Positions 29,399 through 37,451 of a DNA stretch of 64,000 nucleotides are shown in pieces; within the stretch, counting starts at the first letter, position 1, and each line of letters starts with the position of its first letter. The stretch is from Halarcobacter sp. (GTDB lineage: Bacteria; Campylobacterota; Campylobacteria; Campylobacterales; Arcobacteraceae): positions 62,001 through 126,000 of the forward strand of contig JAQYVX010000011.1 of NCBI GenBank assembly GCA_030145305.1. The letters are read 5' to 3'. The position numbers and the translations under genes are program-made. The notes below the pieces were generated by a model. The model did no database searches. It was not told where the DNA came from and saw only the letters and a program-made list of their open reading frames with translations.

Positions 29399-31876
29399 AT
29401 GAATACTACTGAAATAAAATTATCAATATTGATACCAACATATAATAGAGAAAAATTCATAATAGAAGCTATTGATTCTGTACTAAATCAAGATTTTCAA
29501 GATTTCGAAATAATATGTTCAGATAATGCTAGTACTGATAATACATACAAAATACTCCTTGATTATGCAAAAAAAGATAATAGAATTAAAGTATTCCAAA
29601 GTGTTGAAAATTTGGGACCTATTCCTAATTGGGAAATTTGTTTATCTCATGCAAATGGCGAATTTATTCATTGGCTATGGAGTGATGATTGGATAGAAAC
29701 TAACTTTTATATAGATGCTTTTGCATTAATGAAAAAAAATCATACAAGAATTGTTTCAACATGGAATTATCGTTCAGACAATTTAGATGATAGAAATGAT
29801 AAATATATTAGTTGGCAATTTTCGCACTCTTTAGTCCCTGGAAATGTTGCAGCAAAGAAAATATTGTTTATGACTTATGAGTTACCTGTTTCTCCTGCTG
29901 CTTATATTTTACCTATAAAGTCTGTTAGAAAACATTTTTATAAAAATATAGTTAAATTAAATGATTCTTTAGACCCTGTAAATAAAGCAGTAGGAGTTGA
30001 TTCCTTGATGATTATAGGTTCATGTATGGAAGAAGAAAAAATATCTATATTACAAAAGCCTTCAGTTGTATTTAGAAAACATGATAACATTTCCTTTCAA
30101 TTATCTAAAGATGGGAGTTTATTTAAAATGTATTTATTGTCTCATTTTTGGTTTGCATCGAGAGAAAATATTCAAATTAATATTTTTGAATTTTTTTCTA
30201 TATTAAAAAAAGTATTTTTTTATTTCCCAAAAGATATATATAAGAAAAAGATTATAAATATTTTGATAAAACTATTGCTTAAGAGTAAGATTACGAAGAA
30301 TAAAGAAGATTTGTCAAATAAATATAAATCTAAAAAAGCATTTATGAGAAAAAATGTTATTCTAGAATTAGATGAAACACTTAACAACCTAGATATCGAA
30401 AATAAAAAAATATATATAACTCCCTTTAATGATGTAACAAGTCAGCTACGGATTAAACTTGAATTATTGTCATCTAAAAAAGTTATTTTTATAGATAATT
30501 ATAAAAAAGGAGAAAATATTATTTCTCCAGAATTTGTCATTGATTATGATTATATTTTTATATATAGTCCAAATTATCAGATTGAAATTGCAAAAAGATT
30601 ACCAAAAAAAAACTTATATTGTTTTTATCAATTACCAAATACTCTTTATAGTGTAACCTTGTTTTCAAAAGTTTATATTTTCAAACAAAAGTTAAAAATG
30701 TTCTTTGATTATAAAAAACATAAAAAGAAGATAGTAAATAAAATTGAAAAATTAGACATGTTTTCAATAGGTAGTCAAATAATATATCTATCAAACCAAA
30801 TCAAAAACTACTCTTTCAAGGACAAAAAAATATATATAACGCCAGTTAATGACACAACTGTAGACATTTTAAATGAGTTAGAAAAATACCATAACAATAG
30901 TATCGAACTTATTGAAAATGAATTTGAAAAAATTGAAAAAGATAGTTATCTTTTAATTTATGATTCAGAAGATAAAAAACAGATAATAAGAAATCTATCA
31001 ACAAAAAACATATACTTAATTTACCATATTCCTAAAAAAGGGATTAAAATTATAAAATATACATTTTTAAATTTATTTTATAAAAGGTTTTCTAATATAT
31101 CTTTGTTAATATATCTAAATATAATTTATAAGATAAGATTATATTTTGCAAATACTATAAATATACCTATTCATAAGAATGAAAAAGAAATATTAAAATT
31201 AAAAAATATACATAAAAACCAGAGAGCTTTTATTATAGGAAATGGACCAAGTTTAAAAATAAGTGATTTAGATAGATTAGAAAATGAAATAACTTTTGCG
31301 GCCAATAAAATATATTTGTCCTTCAATGAAACAAAATGGCGACCAACATATTACTCTGTTGAAGACAATTTAGTAATGAAGGAGATTTATAAAAAAGTAA
31401 AAAGCTTAACTGAAACAAAAATAATATTGCCAATTAAAGATATAAAAGAATATAACTATATAAAAAGTGCCCTTTATTATCCTTTAATCAAAAATAGGAG
31501 TGCTCTTCCCGGATTTTCAGATAATATTTTAAAAGAAGTTTTTCCTGGTAATACTGTAACTTATTCAATGTTACAAATGGCTATTTATATGGGTATAAAA
31601 GAAGTTTATTTTATTGGAATAGATTTTAGTTATGAGTTACCTAAAATAAAAAATCAAGAAACAAATATAATTTGCAATGATCAAGAAATAAATCATTTTC
31701 ATAAAGATTATAGAAGACCTGGAGATAAGTGGATTAAACCAAATGAATCTGGACAAATAAAAGCATATGAAAGTGCATTAGTTTTTTGCAATAAAAATAA
31801 TATTAAAATATATAATGCATCAAGAAAAACTAAACTTCAAGTATTCGAAAGAATTGATTTTGATAAATTATTTTAG
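29399..31876 (+). CDS. GT2-DUF115 fusion with two internal YITPxND modules
   Basis: An 825-residue multidomain protein. Residues 8-230 or so form a GT2 domain (SILIPTYNREKFIIEAID, CSDNASTDN, LWSDDWIE). Two copies of an alpha/beta module follow, at about 335-415 (KIYITPFNDVTS, IYSPNYQIEIAKRL) and 474-555 (KIYITPVNDTTV). The C terminus (about 605-825) is DUF115: FIIGNGPSLKISDL, FAANKIYLSF, GNTVTYSML, YFIGIDFSYE, NHFHKDYRRPGDKW. The last domain is closely similar to the 342-residue protein at 22186. It probably joins sugar transfer with Maf-like acceptor or donor handling. It is the last + strand gene and overlaps the convergent gene by 4 nt. Confidence 0.78.
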   Translation: MNTTEIKLSILIPTYNREKFIIEAIDSVLNQDFQDFEIICSDNASTDNTYKILLDYAKKDNRIKVFQSVENLGPIPNWEICLSHANGEFIHWLWSDDWIETNFYIDAFALMKKNHTRIVSTWNYRSDNLDDRNDKYISWQFSHSLVPGNVAAKKILFMTYELPVSPAAYILPIKSVRKHFYKNIVKLNDSLDPVNKAVGVDSLMIIGSCMEEEKISILQKPSVVFRKHDNISFQLSKDGSLFKMYLLSHFWFASRENIQINIFEFFSILKKVFFYFPKDIYKKKIINILIKLLLKSKITKNKEDLSNKYKSKKAFMRKNVILELDETLNNLDIENKKIYITPFNDVTSQLRIKLELLSSKKVIFIDNYKKGENIISPEFVIDYDYIFIYSPNYQIEIAKRLPKKNLYCFYQLPNTLYSVTLFSKVYIFKQKLKMFFDYKKHKKKIVNKIEKLDMFSIGSQIIYLSNQIKNYSFKDKKIYITPVNDTTVDILNELEKYHNNSIELIENEFEKIEKDSYLLIYDSEDKKQIIRNLSTKNIYLIYHIPKKGIKIIKYTFLNLFYKRFSNISLLIYLNIIYKIRLYFANTINIPIHKNEKEILKLKNIHKNQRAFIIGNGPSLKISDLDRLENEITFAANKIYLSFNETKWRPTYYSVEDNLVMKEIYKKVKSLTETKIILPIKDIKEYNYIKSALYYPLIKNRSALPGFSDNILKEVFPGNTVTYSMLQMAIYMGIKEVYFIGIDFSYELPKIKNQETNIICNDQEINHFHKDYRRPGDKWIKPNESGQIKAYESALVFCNKNNIKIYNASRKTKLQVFERIDFDKLF

Positions 31877-32553
31877 GAAATAGACAAAAGTTTTTCTGCA
31901 AAAAGGAAATCTTTTTCTTCACTTATTTTTATTGCATGCATCGAATCAATATCAAAAAACAATCTATTGATTCCTAAAGATGCAAAGCCTTTTCCCTGCA
32001 TCCTGTCTTTAAAGGCTTTTGCATCCCATATTGTAATAGCCCAATTTAAGATACTAATTTTACTATTCTTTTGACTTGGGGCCAACTGCTCATTTATATT
32101 AATATTTACAGGTATGTTATTACAAAAAGTTTGCATTTGTGTCGATTCCGTTGTAATTAACGTATCGCAATTGCTATTTTTAAAAGCTTCAAATGCTTTT
32201 TTGATATCATCAGTTGTAATTAAAGGACAAACAGGATTTATCATAATTAAAGTATCGGCAGAAAGATTTAATATGATATCTAAATTAAATTCATCGCTAC
32301 TAGCAGTGTCATTTGCTAAATAATTAGCTCTTTTATAGGTATTAAACTCAGGATAATTTTTTCTTATAAATTCAATCATTTCTTCAGAGTCTGTATTTAT
32401 ATACATATCCGCAGGAATCTCTGCTTTTATAGTAGATTCAATTGTATAACTTATCATTGGTTTTCCATTCATTAATCTCATATTTTTTCTTGGGACTCGT
32501 TTACTTCCTTCTCTTGCAGGTATATGTAATACTATTTTTCCTAATTCTCTCAT
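31873..32553 (-). CDS. CMP-sugar (acylneuraminate-type) cytidylyltransferase family protein
   Basis: The 226-residue protein starts KIVLHIPAREGSKRVPRKNMRLMNGKPM, the CTP-binding signature of NeuA/KdsB/PseF-like enzymes, with a variant E in PAREGSK where PseF has PARGGSK. A metal-binding aspartate sits in FFDIDS near the C terminus. It is distinct from PseF at 13174. As the last gene of the - strand operon, it should activate the sugar acid made by the upstream genes. That product is not known. Confidence 0.8.
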   Translation of the reverse strand: MRELGKIVLHIPAREGSKRVPRKNMRLMNGKPMISYTIESTIKAEIPADMYINTDSEEMIEFIRKNYPEFNTYKRANYLANDTASSDEFNLDIILNLSADTLIMINPVCPLITTDDIKKAFEAFKNSNCDTLITTESTQMQTFCNNIPVNININEQLAPSQKNSKISILNWAITIWDAKAFKDRMQGKGFASLGINRLFFDIDSMHAIKISEEKDFLFAEKLLSIS

Positions 32554-32556
32554 TAT

Positions 32557-33621
32557 TTATGTCCTATCATTATAATATTCTTGGAAATAGTTCTGAAATA
32601 ATTTTTCTGATTTATCATCTATTGGTAAAGATGTTATCTCTACTTCTCCAAAAGAAATAGGTATAATCAAGTTATAATTTTGATTATCATTCTTTTTATC
32701 TCTTTTTAATGCAGTAATAAAATCATCAAATTCAAATGAAATATAATCTTTTTCTTTTAAATTTGAAATAATAAAATTATGAAGTAAATTAAATTCAGAA
32801 GAAGATAATTTATTAAGTTTTAATGCTAAATAATTAGCCATATCTATTCCTACAGTAACAGCTATTCCATGAGATATAGCAAAATTAGTAGAAGCCTCTA
32901 GTGCATGTCCAAAAGAATGACCATAATTCATTTTTAGTCTTAATCCTTGATCTAATGGATCTATCTCAAGAATCTTATTTTTTAACTTTAATGAATTAAA
33001 AATAATTTCAGACATAATATCTTTGTTGTGTTTATAATTTTCTAATTTACTAATAATATATTCTATAGATTTCTTACCTGATAATAAATGTACTTTTATT
33101 ATTTCTCCAATACCTGAACGAATGTCATCTTCTTTTAAAGTTTTTAGAAAATCAGATTGAATAATAATTTGAGAAGGTGGATAAAAGTTTCCAATAATAT
33201 TTTTCCATGATTTATAATTAAGGGAACTTTTCCCTCCTATACAGCTATCCGCTTGTGCCAAAAGTGTTGTAGGTAACCAAATCCATTTAATCCCTCTATA
33301 TAAAATACTTGTACTAAATGTTACTAAATCTTGAGTAATTCCTCCTCCTAGAGCAATGATTTTATCTTTTCTTTTTACTCCTTTTAGCATTAGTTGTTCA
33401 CAAAGTTTCAGAGCAAACTCTGGAGTCTTTTTATATTCTTTAGCATCAATAAAAATAAGCGTGCTAATATTAAAATTATAAGTCATCTTATATAGCTCAT
33501 AAACATTCTCATCAATTACTACCGCTTTTGTCTCTTTTAAAAGTTCATTGATATATATTTTATTGATATTAATGTGTAATTCATATGTTTCTTTATCAGA
33601 AAAAATATCTATTCTATTCAA
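32557..33621 (-). CDS. 3-dehydroquinate synthase family protein (AroB paralogue)
   Basis: A 354-residue sugar-phosphate cyclase-family protein. The NAD-binding ALGGGITQDLVTF, the PTTLLAQADSCIGGKSSLN segment with KNIIGNFYPP, GEIIKVH and GLRLKMNYGHSFGHALEA retain the Arg, Asn, Glu, Lys and two His positions of DHQ synthase. The context is not shikimate but surface sugars, so it likely acts on a related deoxy-ulosonate phosphate or makes a cyclitol. I chose the TTG at 33621 because GGAGGA lies seven bases upstream; ATGs at 33639 and 33636 have no ribosome site. It overlaps the SDR gene by 8 nt. Confidence 0.8.
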   Translation of the reverse strand: MNRIDIFSDKETYELHININKIYINELLKETKAVVIDENVYELYKMTYNFNISTLIFIDAKEYKKTPEFALKLCEQLMLKGVKRKDKIIALGGGITQDLVTFSTSILYRGIKWIWLPTTLLAQADSCIGGKSSLNYKSWKNIIGNFYPPSQIIIQSDFLKTLKEDDIRSGIGEIIKVHLLSGKKSIEYIISKLENYKHNKDIMSEIIFNSLKLKNKILEIDPLDQGLRLKMNYGHSFGHALEASTNFAISHGIAVTVGIDMANYLALKLNKLSSSEFNLLHNFIISNLKEKDYISFEFDDFITALKRDKKNDNQNYNLIIPISFGEVEITSLPIDDKSEKLFQNYFQEYYNDRT

Positions 33622-34345
33622 GAGTAAATCCTCCATCAATAATAATATTTTGACCAGTAATATAGTTATTGTAATTTGAAGTCAAAAATAAAATACTTGG
33701 TACTATATCAGAAACTTTTGCAAGTTTTTTAAGAGGAATTTTTGATTTCATCTTTTTCATACCTTTTTCTCCTAAAATATTTCTTGTTAGTTTTGTATTT
33801 ACAAAACCAGGGGATATGCAATTAACCATAATATTAAATTTGGCCAGATCAACAGCAATAGTCTTTGTAACACCAATTAATCCAGATTTACTCGCAGTGT
33901 AAGGATTCCTCCCTTCTTTTGTTACGACACCAAATATTGAACCAATATTTATAATATGGCCAAATCTTTGATCAATCATTTTCTTAGATACTTCCTTTGA
34001 TATATAAATTGGGGCATTTAAATTTGTAAGTAAAATATCATTTATATCAGAATATTTGGTTTTATTTATTTTATTTATTTTATTTATTCCTGCATTATTG
34101 ATACAAATATCAAAACCATCATATTTATCAATTATTTCAATAATTCTACTTTGCCAATTAGTAGTATCTTTAATTAATAATTGTTCATATTTTATATTAG
34201 AATTCATATTGATAGGTTTTTCTTTAGAGGTTCCTGTTACTATTACACTTGCTTTTAGTTTTGAGTACTCTTGTGCAATAGCTTTCCCAATACCTCTAGT
34301 CCCACCAGTAATAAGTATTTTCTTATTTTTAAAATTAATCTTCAT
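33614..34345 (-). CDS. Short-chain dehydrogenase/reductase
   Basis: A 243-residue classical SDR with TGGTRGIGKAIA (about 13-24), NNAGINKINKINKTK, the catalytic serine in INIGSIFG, and YTASK (about 151-155). NYITGQNIIIDGG closes the C terminus as in FabG-like enzymes. It lies in the - strand sugar operon between a YhcH-type gene (11 nt overlap) and the DHQ-synthase-like gene (8 nt overlap), so it likely oxidises or reduces a pathway intermediate. The substrate is unknown. Confidence 0.82.
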   Translation of the reverse strand: MKINFKNKKILITGGTRGIGKAIAQEYSKLKASVIVTGTSKEKPINMNSNIKYEQLLIKDTTNWQSRIIEIIDKYDGFDICINNAGINKINKINKTKYSDINDILLTNLNAPIYISKEVSKKMIDQRFGHIINIGSIFGVVTKEGRNPYTASKSGLIGVTKTIAVDLAKFNIMVNCISPGFVNTKLTRNILGEKGMKKMKSKIPLKKLAKVSDIVPSILFLTSNYNNYITGQNIIIDGGFTLE

Positions 34346-34844
34346 TTAAATAAAACTCCATTGGAAATTTTACTACAGTTTTGTAGACTACTTCAACTTC
34401 ATTATATTTAGGGCAACCAATATGTCCATCATCAGGAAAAAATATAGCTAGATCTTTTTCTTGTAGTAAAAACTTTGATGTGTTATCTACTAACTTATAA
34501 GTAATTAGATCTTTTTGTTTATTATAATATCTTTTGGTCTCCAGTTTATTTATATCAATATATTCCATTTGTTCATTTCCTGAAATAACTAATTGAAAGT
34601 CAATATACTTTTTATGAGATTCTATAAAACATTCTTCTCTATTTTTTGTATAAAAAACTTGTTCTAAAGCATATATATCCTTTGTAAGTATAACTTTTTC
34701 AAAGGAACCTATAGGAAGAGACTTTATTCTATTATGTATTTTGCTACTATTATTCAATGCTTCTTGAAAATATTCAATTATTATTTCAAGTTTTTTTCTT
34801 TTTAAAAAAGGTTTTAAATTATTAAAATTGCTAATTATTGCCAT
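34335..34844 (-). CDS. YhcH/YjgK/YiaL family protein (sugar anomerase-like)
   Basis: A 169-residue cupin-fold protein of the DUF386 type. Family features visible are ECFIESHKKYIDFQLVISG (metal-binding His and Glu positions), FFPDDGHIGCP with the second histidine set, and VVYKTVVKFP. E. coli YhcH (NanQ) is an N-acetylneuraminate anomerase, so a role in equilibrating anomers of a keto-sugar acid would suit a pathway that ends in a CMP-sugar transferase. This is inference from family and context. Confidence 0.8.
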   Translation of the reverse strand: MAIISNFNNLKPFLKRKKLEIIIEYFQEALNNSSKIHNRIKSLPIGSFEKVILTKDIYALEQVFYTKNREECFIESHKKYIDFQLVISGNEQMEYIDINKLETKRYYNKQKDLITYKLVDNTSKFLLQEKDLAIFFPDDGHIGCPKYNEVEVVYKTVVKFPMEFYLNED

Positions 34845-34850
34845 GACTTA

Positions 34851-35789
34851 TTACCTTTGTTTATAATAATTCAAAATATTATCAATAGACACGATTCCCA
34901 TAATTTCTACAGCTTCAGCTGAGTTTCCTCCAATATGAGGAGTGGTAATAAGATTTGGAATTTCAATTAATTCTTTATCATCAGGAGGTTCAATCTCATA
35001 AGCATCTATCGCTGCACCTGCAATAATATTATTTTTTAATGCCCATTTTAAATCAGACTGTTTTATAAGACCGCCTCTAGCCGTGTTAATGATAATTGCA
35101 TTTGGTTTCATTAAAGATAAAGTATTTTTATCTATAAAATATTTTAAATCACTTGTTAATGGCGTGTGAATAGATATTATATCTGCTTCTTTAAAGATTT
35201 CTTCTTTTGATTTCTTTAATAAATTGTTTTTCGAGTAATATAAATCTTGATTTATTATGTCATTAACTAATATATTGCAGTTAAATGGTTGTAATAATGT
35301 AATAAGATCTTTGCCTATATTTCCCACACCTATTATTCCTATTGTTTTAGAACTTAATTGTGTTCCACCATTCTTATTCCAAATACCATTTTTTAAGTTA
35401 TTTGATGTGGTATAAACATTTCTTAGAAGCATAAGAATAAAAGCTAAAGATAATTCTGATACAGATCTTTTATTGATGCCTTGAGTATGGAGTATTTTAA
35501 CATTACGTTTATTACATTCTTCAACGTCAATATTATCTAATCCTACTCCATATTTAGATATTACTTTCAAGTTTGGAACTTTTCTTAAAACTTCATTGGT
35601 AATCTTGTCAAGACCTATTATTGCTATATCACATTTATTTAAGAATATAATAAGTTCATCTTCAGTAAATCTTTTTTGAGCCTCATTAATATATACATTC
35701 TTAAAACCTAAATCTTTTAATTTGTTGATTAATGTAAGATTTTTAGAAAATGCAACAGTAGTTACTCCTATATTTAAATTATTTATCAC
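34851..35789 (-). CDS. D-2-hydroxyacid dehydrogenase (phosphoglycerate dehydrogenase-like)
   Basis: The 312-residue protein has the D-isomer-specific 2-hydroxyacid dehydrogenase layout. VISKYGVGLDNIDVE lies in the substrate domain, and the NAD loop GIIGVGNIGKDLITLL is at about 150-165. NTARGGLI holds the catalytic arginine, with a Glu in EIEPP and the HIGGNSAEA histidine. No ACT domain follows, so it is short of SerA. I chose GTG at 35789, where CAGGA sits eight bases upstream, over the ATG at 35810. It overlaps the Gfo gene by 11 nt. Confidence 0.8.
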   Translation of the reverse strand: MINNLNIGVTTVAFSKNLTLINKLKDLGFKNVYINEAQKRFTEDELIIFLNKCDIAIIGLDKITNEVLRKVPNLKVISKYGVGLDNIDVEECNKRNVKILHTQGINKRSVSELSLAFILMLLRNVYTTSNNLKNGIWNKNGGTQLSSKTIGIIGVGNIGKDLITLLQPFNCNILVNDIINQDLYYSKNNLLKKSKEEIFKEADIISIHTPLTSDLKYFIDKNTLSLMKPNAIIINTARGGLIKQSDLKWALKNNIIAGAAIDAYEIEPPDDKELIEIPNLITTPHIGGNSAEAVEIMGIVSIDNILNYYKQR

Positions 35790-36789
35790 TATAAAATCCT
35801 GAGTTTTCATAAATTTTTTCTACAAGCTTAAGTGTTTCAAAAGCATCTTTACTAGTTCCATTTTTAATTATATTTTTCCCTAAAATTGCATCAACAAACT
35901 CATCAACTTCAAGTTTCCATGAATCATCATTTTCAAACCAAGTAGTAGATTCTTTTGGTTTTCCCATAGCATGAGTAATATCTTCAAACTTTCTTCTTCC
36001 TACGATTAATTGTTCAGGAGCATAGCTCCTTGTTCCTGATAGTATTCCATCAAGATTTATATAACCCTCTTCAAAGCACATTTCTAATAGAAATTTATGA
36101 TGCCATTGGGTTGCACTTGAGTGTAGCATTGCTGTAATTTTTTCTTCAGATTGCATTATAATAAATGCATTATCCTCTGCTTCTATAGGCCAAAAAGAAG
36201 TAGTTATAAAACTATTAATTTTACTAAAATTTTGATTAGAAAAGTATCTCATTAAATCAAGCATATGAATCCCTTGATCTATTAATATTCCTCCTCCTGA
36301 ATATTCTTTATAATTTCTCCAATTTTTGTCATAATCAATACTTCCTGCTTTCCCATAGACACCTCTAATCCACAAAAGTTTGCCCATACTTCCTGAATCA
36401 ATTATTTTTTTTGCTTCTATAACGGAGTAATGATATCTATGATTAAAACCATATTTTAATATTAAGCTACTATTCTGTTCTATTTTTATAACTTGTTTTA
36501 ATTCTTCACTTGTTCGAGCAGGAGGTTTTTCACAAAAAACATGTATCCCTGATTCTAATGCTTTTACTGTATATTCAGCTAAAACATTATTAAAAGTGCA
36601 TATAAATATTGCATCAATATCTTGTTTTAAAAGTTCATCGTATGATTCACAAAATTTTATATTTTTAGATAACTTGTCAGGTTTAATTAAATCATAGATA
36701 GCGATTAGTTCTGTTTTTTCATTTCTTTTTATCTCTTCTGCTCGAACTTGTCCTATTTTTCCATATCCTGCGATTGCAATTTTAATCAT
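35779..36789 (-). CDS. Gfo/Idh/MocA family oxidoreductase
   Basis: The 336-residue protein begins MIKIAIAGYGKIGQVRAEEI, a Rossmann NAD(P) loop, followed by the family EKPPARTSEELK segment with the catalytic lysine (about residue 92). GGGILIDQGIHMLDLMRYF with the conserved histidine region follows. These enzymes oxidise sugar hydroxyls, often on nucleotide sugars. The ATG at 36789 has GGAAG six bases upstream and overlaps the SIS stop by 8 nt; a longer frame to 36837 lies inside the SIS gene. Confidence 0.85.
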   Translation of the reverse strand: MIKIAIAGYGKIGQVRAEEIKRNEKTELIAIYDLIKPDKLSKNIKFCESYDELLKQDIDAIFICTFNNVLAEYTVKALESGIHVFCEKPPARTSEELKQVIKIEQNSSLILKYGFNHRYHYSVIEAKKIIDSGSMGKLLWIRGVYGKAGSIDYDKNWRNYKEYSGGGILIDQGIHMLDLMRYFSNQNFSKINSFITTSFWPIEAEDNAFIIMQSEEKITAMLHSSATQWHHKFLLEMCFEEGYINLDGILSGTRSYAPEQLIVGRRKFEDITHAMGKPKESTTWFENDDSWKLEVDEFVDAILGKNIIKNGTSKDAFETLKLVEKIYENSGFYSDK

Positions 36790-37384
36790 GTTCTTCCACA
36801 GTGTAATTATATTTTGTTTTTGGTTTTTGTGATACATAATATGAGTATAAAATATGATCTAAAATCATATGTACATCTTCTACCAAACCATATTCTCCTT
36901 TTGGAGTTTCAACATGAAAATTTATATCAGATAATTCTTTTAGTTTGCCCCCACTAAAACCAGTAATGCCTACAATAGTAGTTCCTACTTCTTTTGCATA
37001 AGTAGTAGCTTTTACAATGTTTATAGAGTTTCCGCTACATGAAATCGCGATTAGTAAGTCTTCTTTTTTAATTTTATGTTTTAATTGTGCATAAAATATA
37101 TTTTCATATCCTATATCATTTGCAATAGCTGTACATACAGAAGAATTATCACTTAAACTCTCGACATCGAGATTTTTTATTTCTCTAATTTTTAATCCTA
37201 TGGAGAGGTCATTTGCCATATGTGAAGCAGTTGCTGCACTACCACCATTTCCTATAATGTAAATCTTTGAATTAAGTTCCTCTGTTTTATTAATTGCATT
37301 TTTAATATTTTCAATAACTGATATATCTAAACTTAAAAGTATTTTTCTTAAATTTTCAATGTATAGTTCTACAAATTCTTTCAT
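36782..37384 (-). CDS. SIS-domain sugar isomerase, GmhA/DiaA-like
   Basis: A 200-residue single SIS domain: IYIIGNGGSAATASHMANDLSIG (about 37-59), SCSGNSINIVKAT with the phosphosugar-binding loop, and a C-terminal VEDVHMILDHILYSYY helix typical of sedoheptulose-7-phosphate isomerases and DiaA. It is the first gene of the six-step - strand operon after a TATAAT box. If it is GmhA-like it would supply a D-glycero-heptose phosphate; the actual substrate is unproven. Confidence 0.82.
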   Translation of the reverse strand: MKEFVELYIENLRKILLSLDISVIENIKNAINKTEELNSKIYIIGNGGSAATASHMANDLSIGLKIREIKNLDVESLSDNSSVCTAIANDIGYENIFYAQLKHKIKKEDLLIAISCSGNSINIVKATTYAKEVGTTIVGITGFSGGKLKELSDINFHVETPKGEYGLVEDVHMILDHILYSYYVSQKPKTKYNYTVEEHD

Positions 37385-37432
37385 TTTTAACCTTTGTTTT
37401 ATTTATTAGTGTGTTAATATTTTTTTAATAAA

Positions 37433-37438
37433 ATTATA
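37433..37438 (-). promoter_or_regulatory. -10 box for the - strand sugar operon
   Basis: TATAAT on the - strand about 49 nt before the SIS gene ATG, in the short gap after the upstream unknown gene. No -35 is seen. Confidence 0.45.
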
Positions 37439-37451
37439 AGTAAATTAAATC

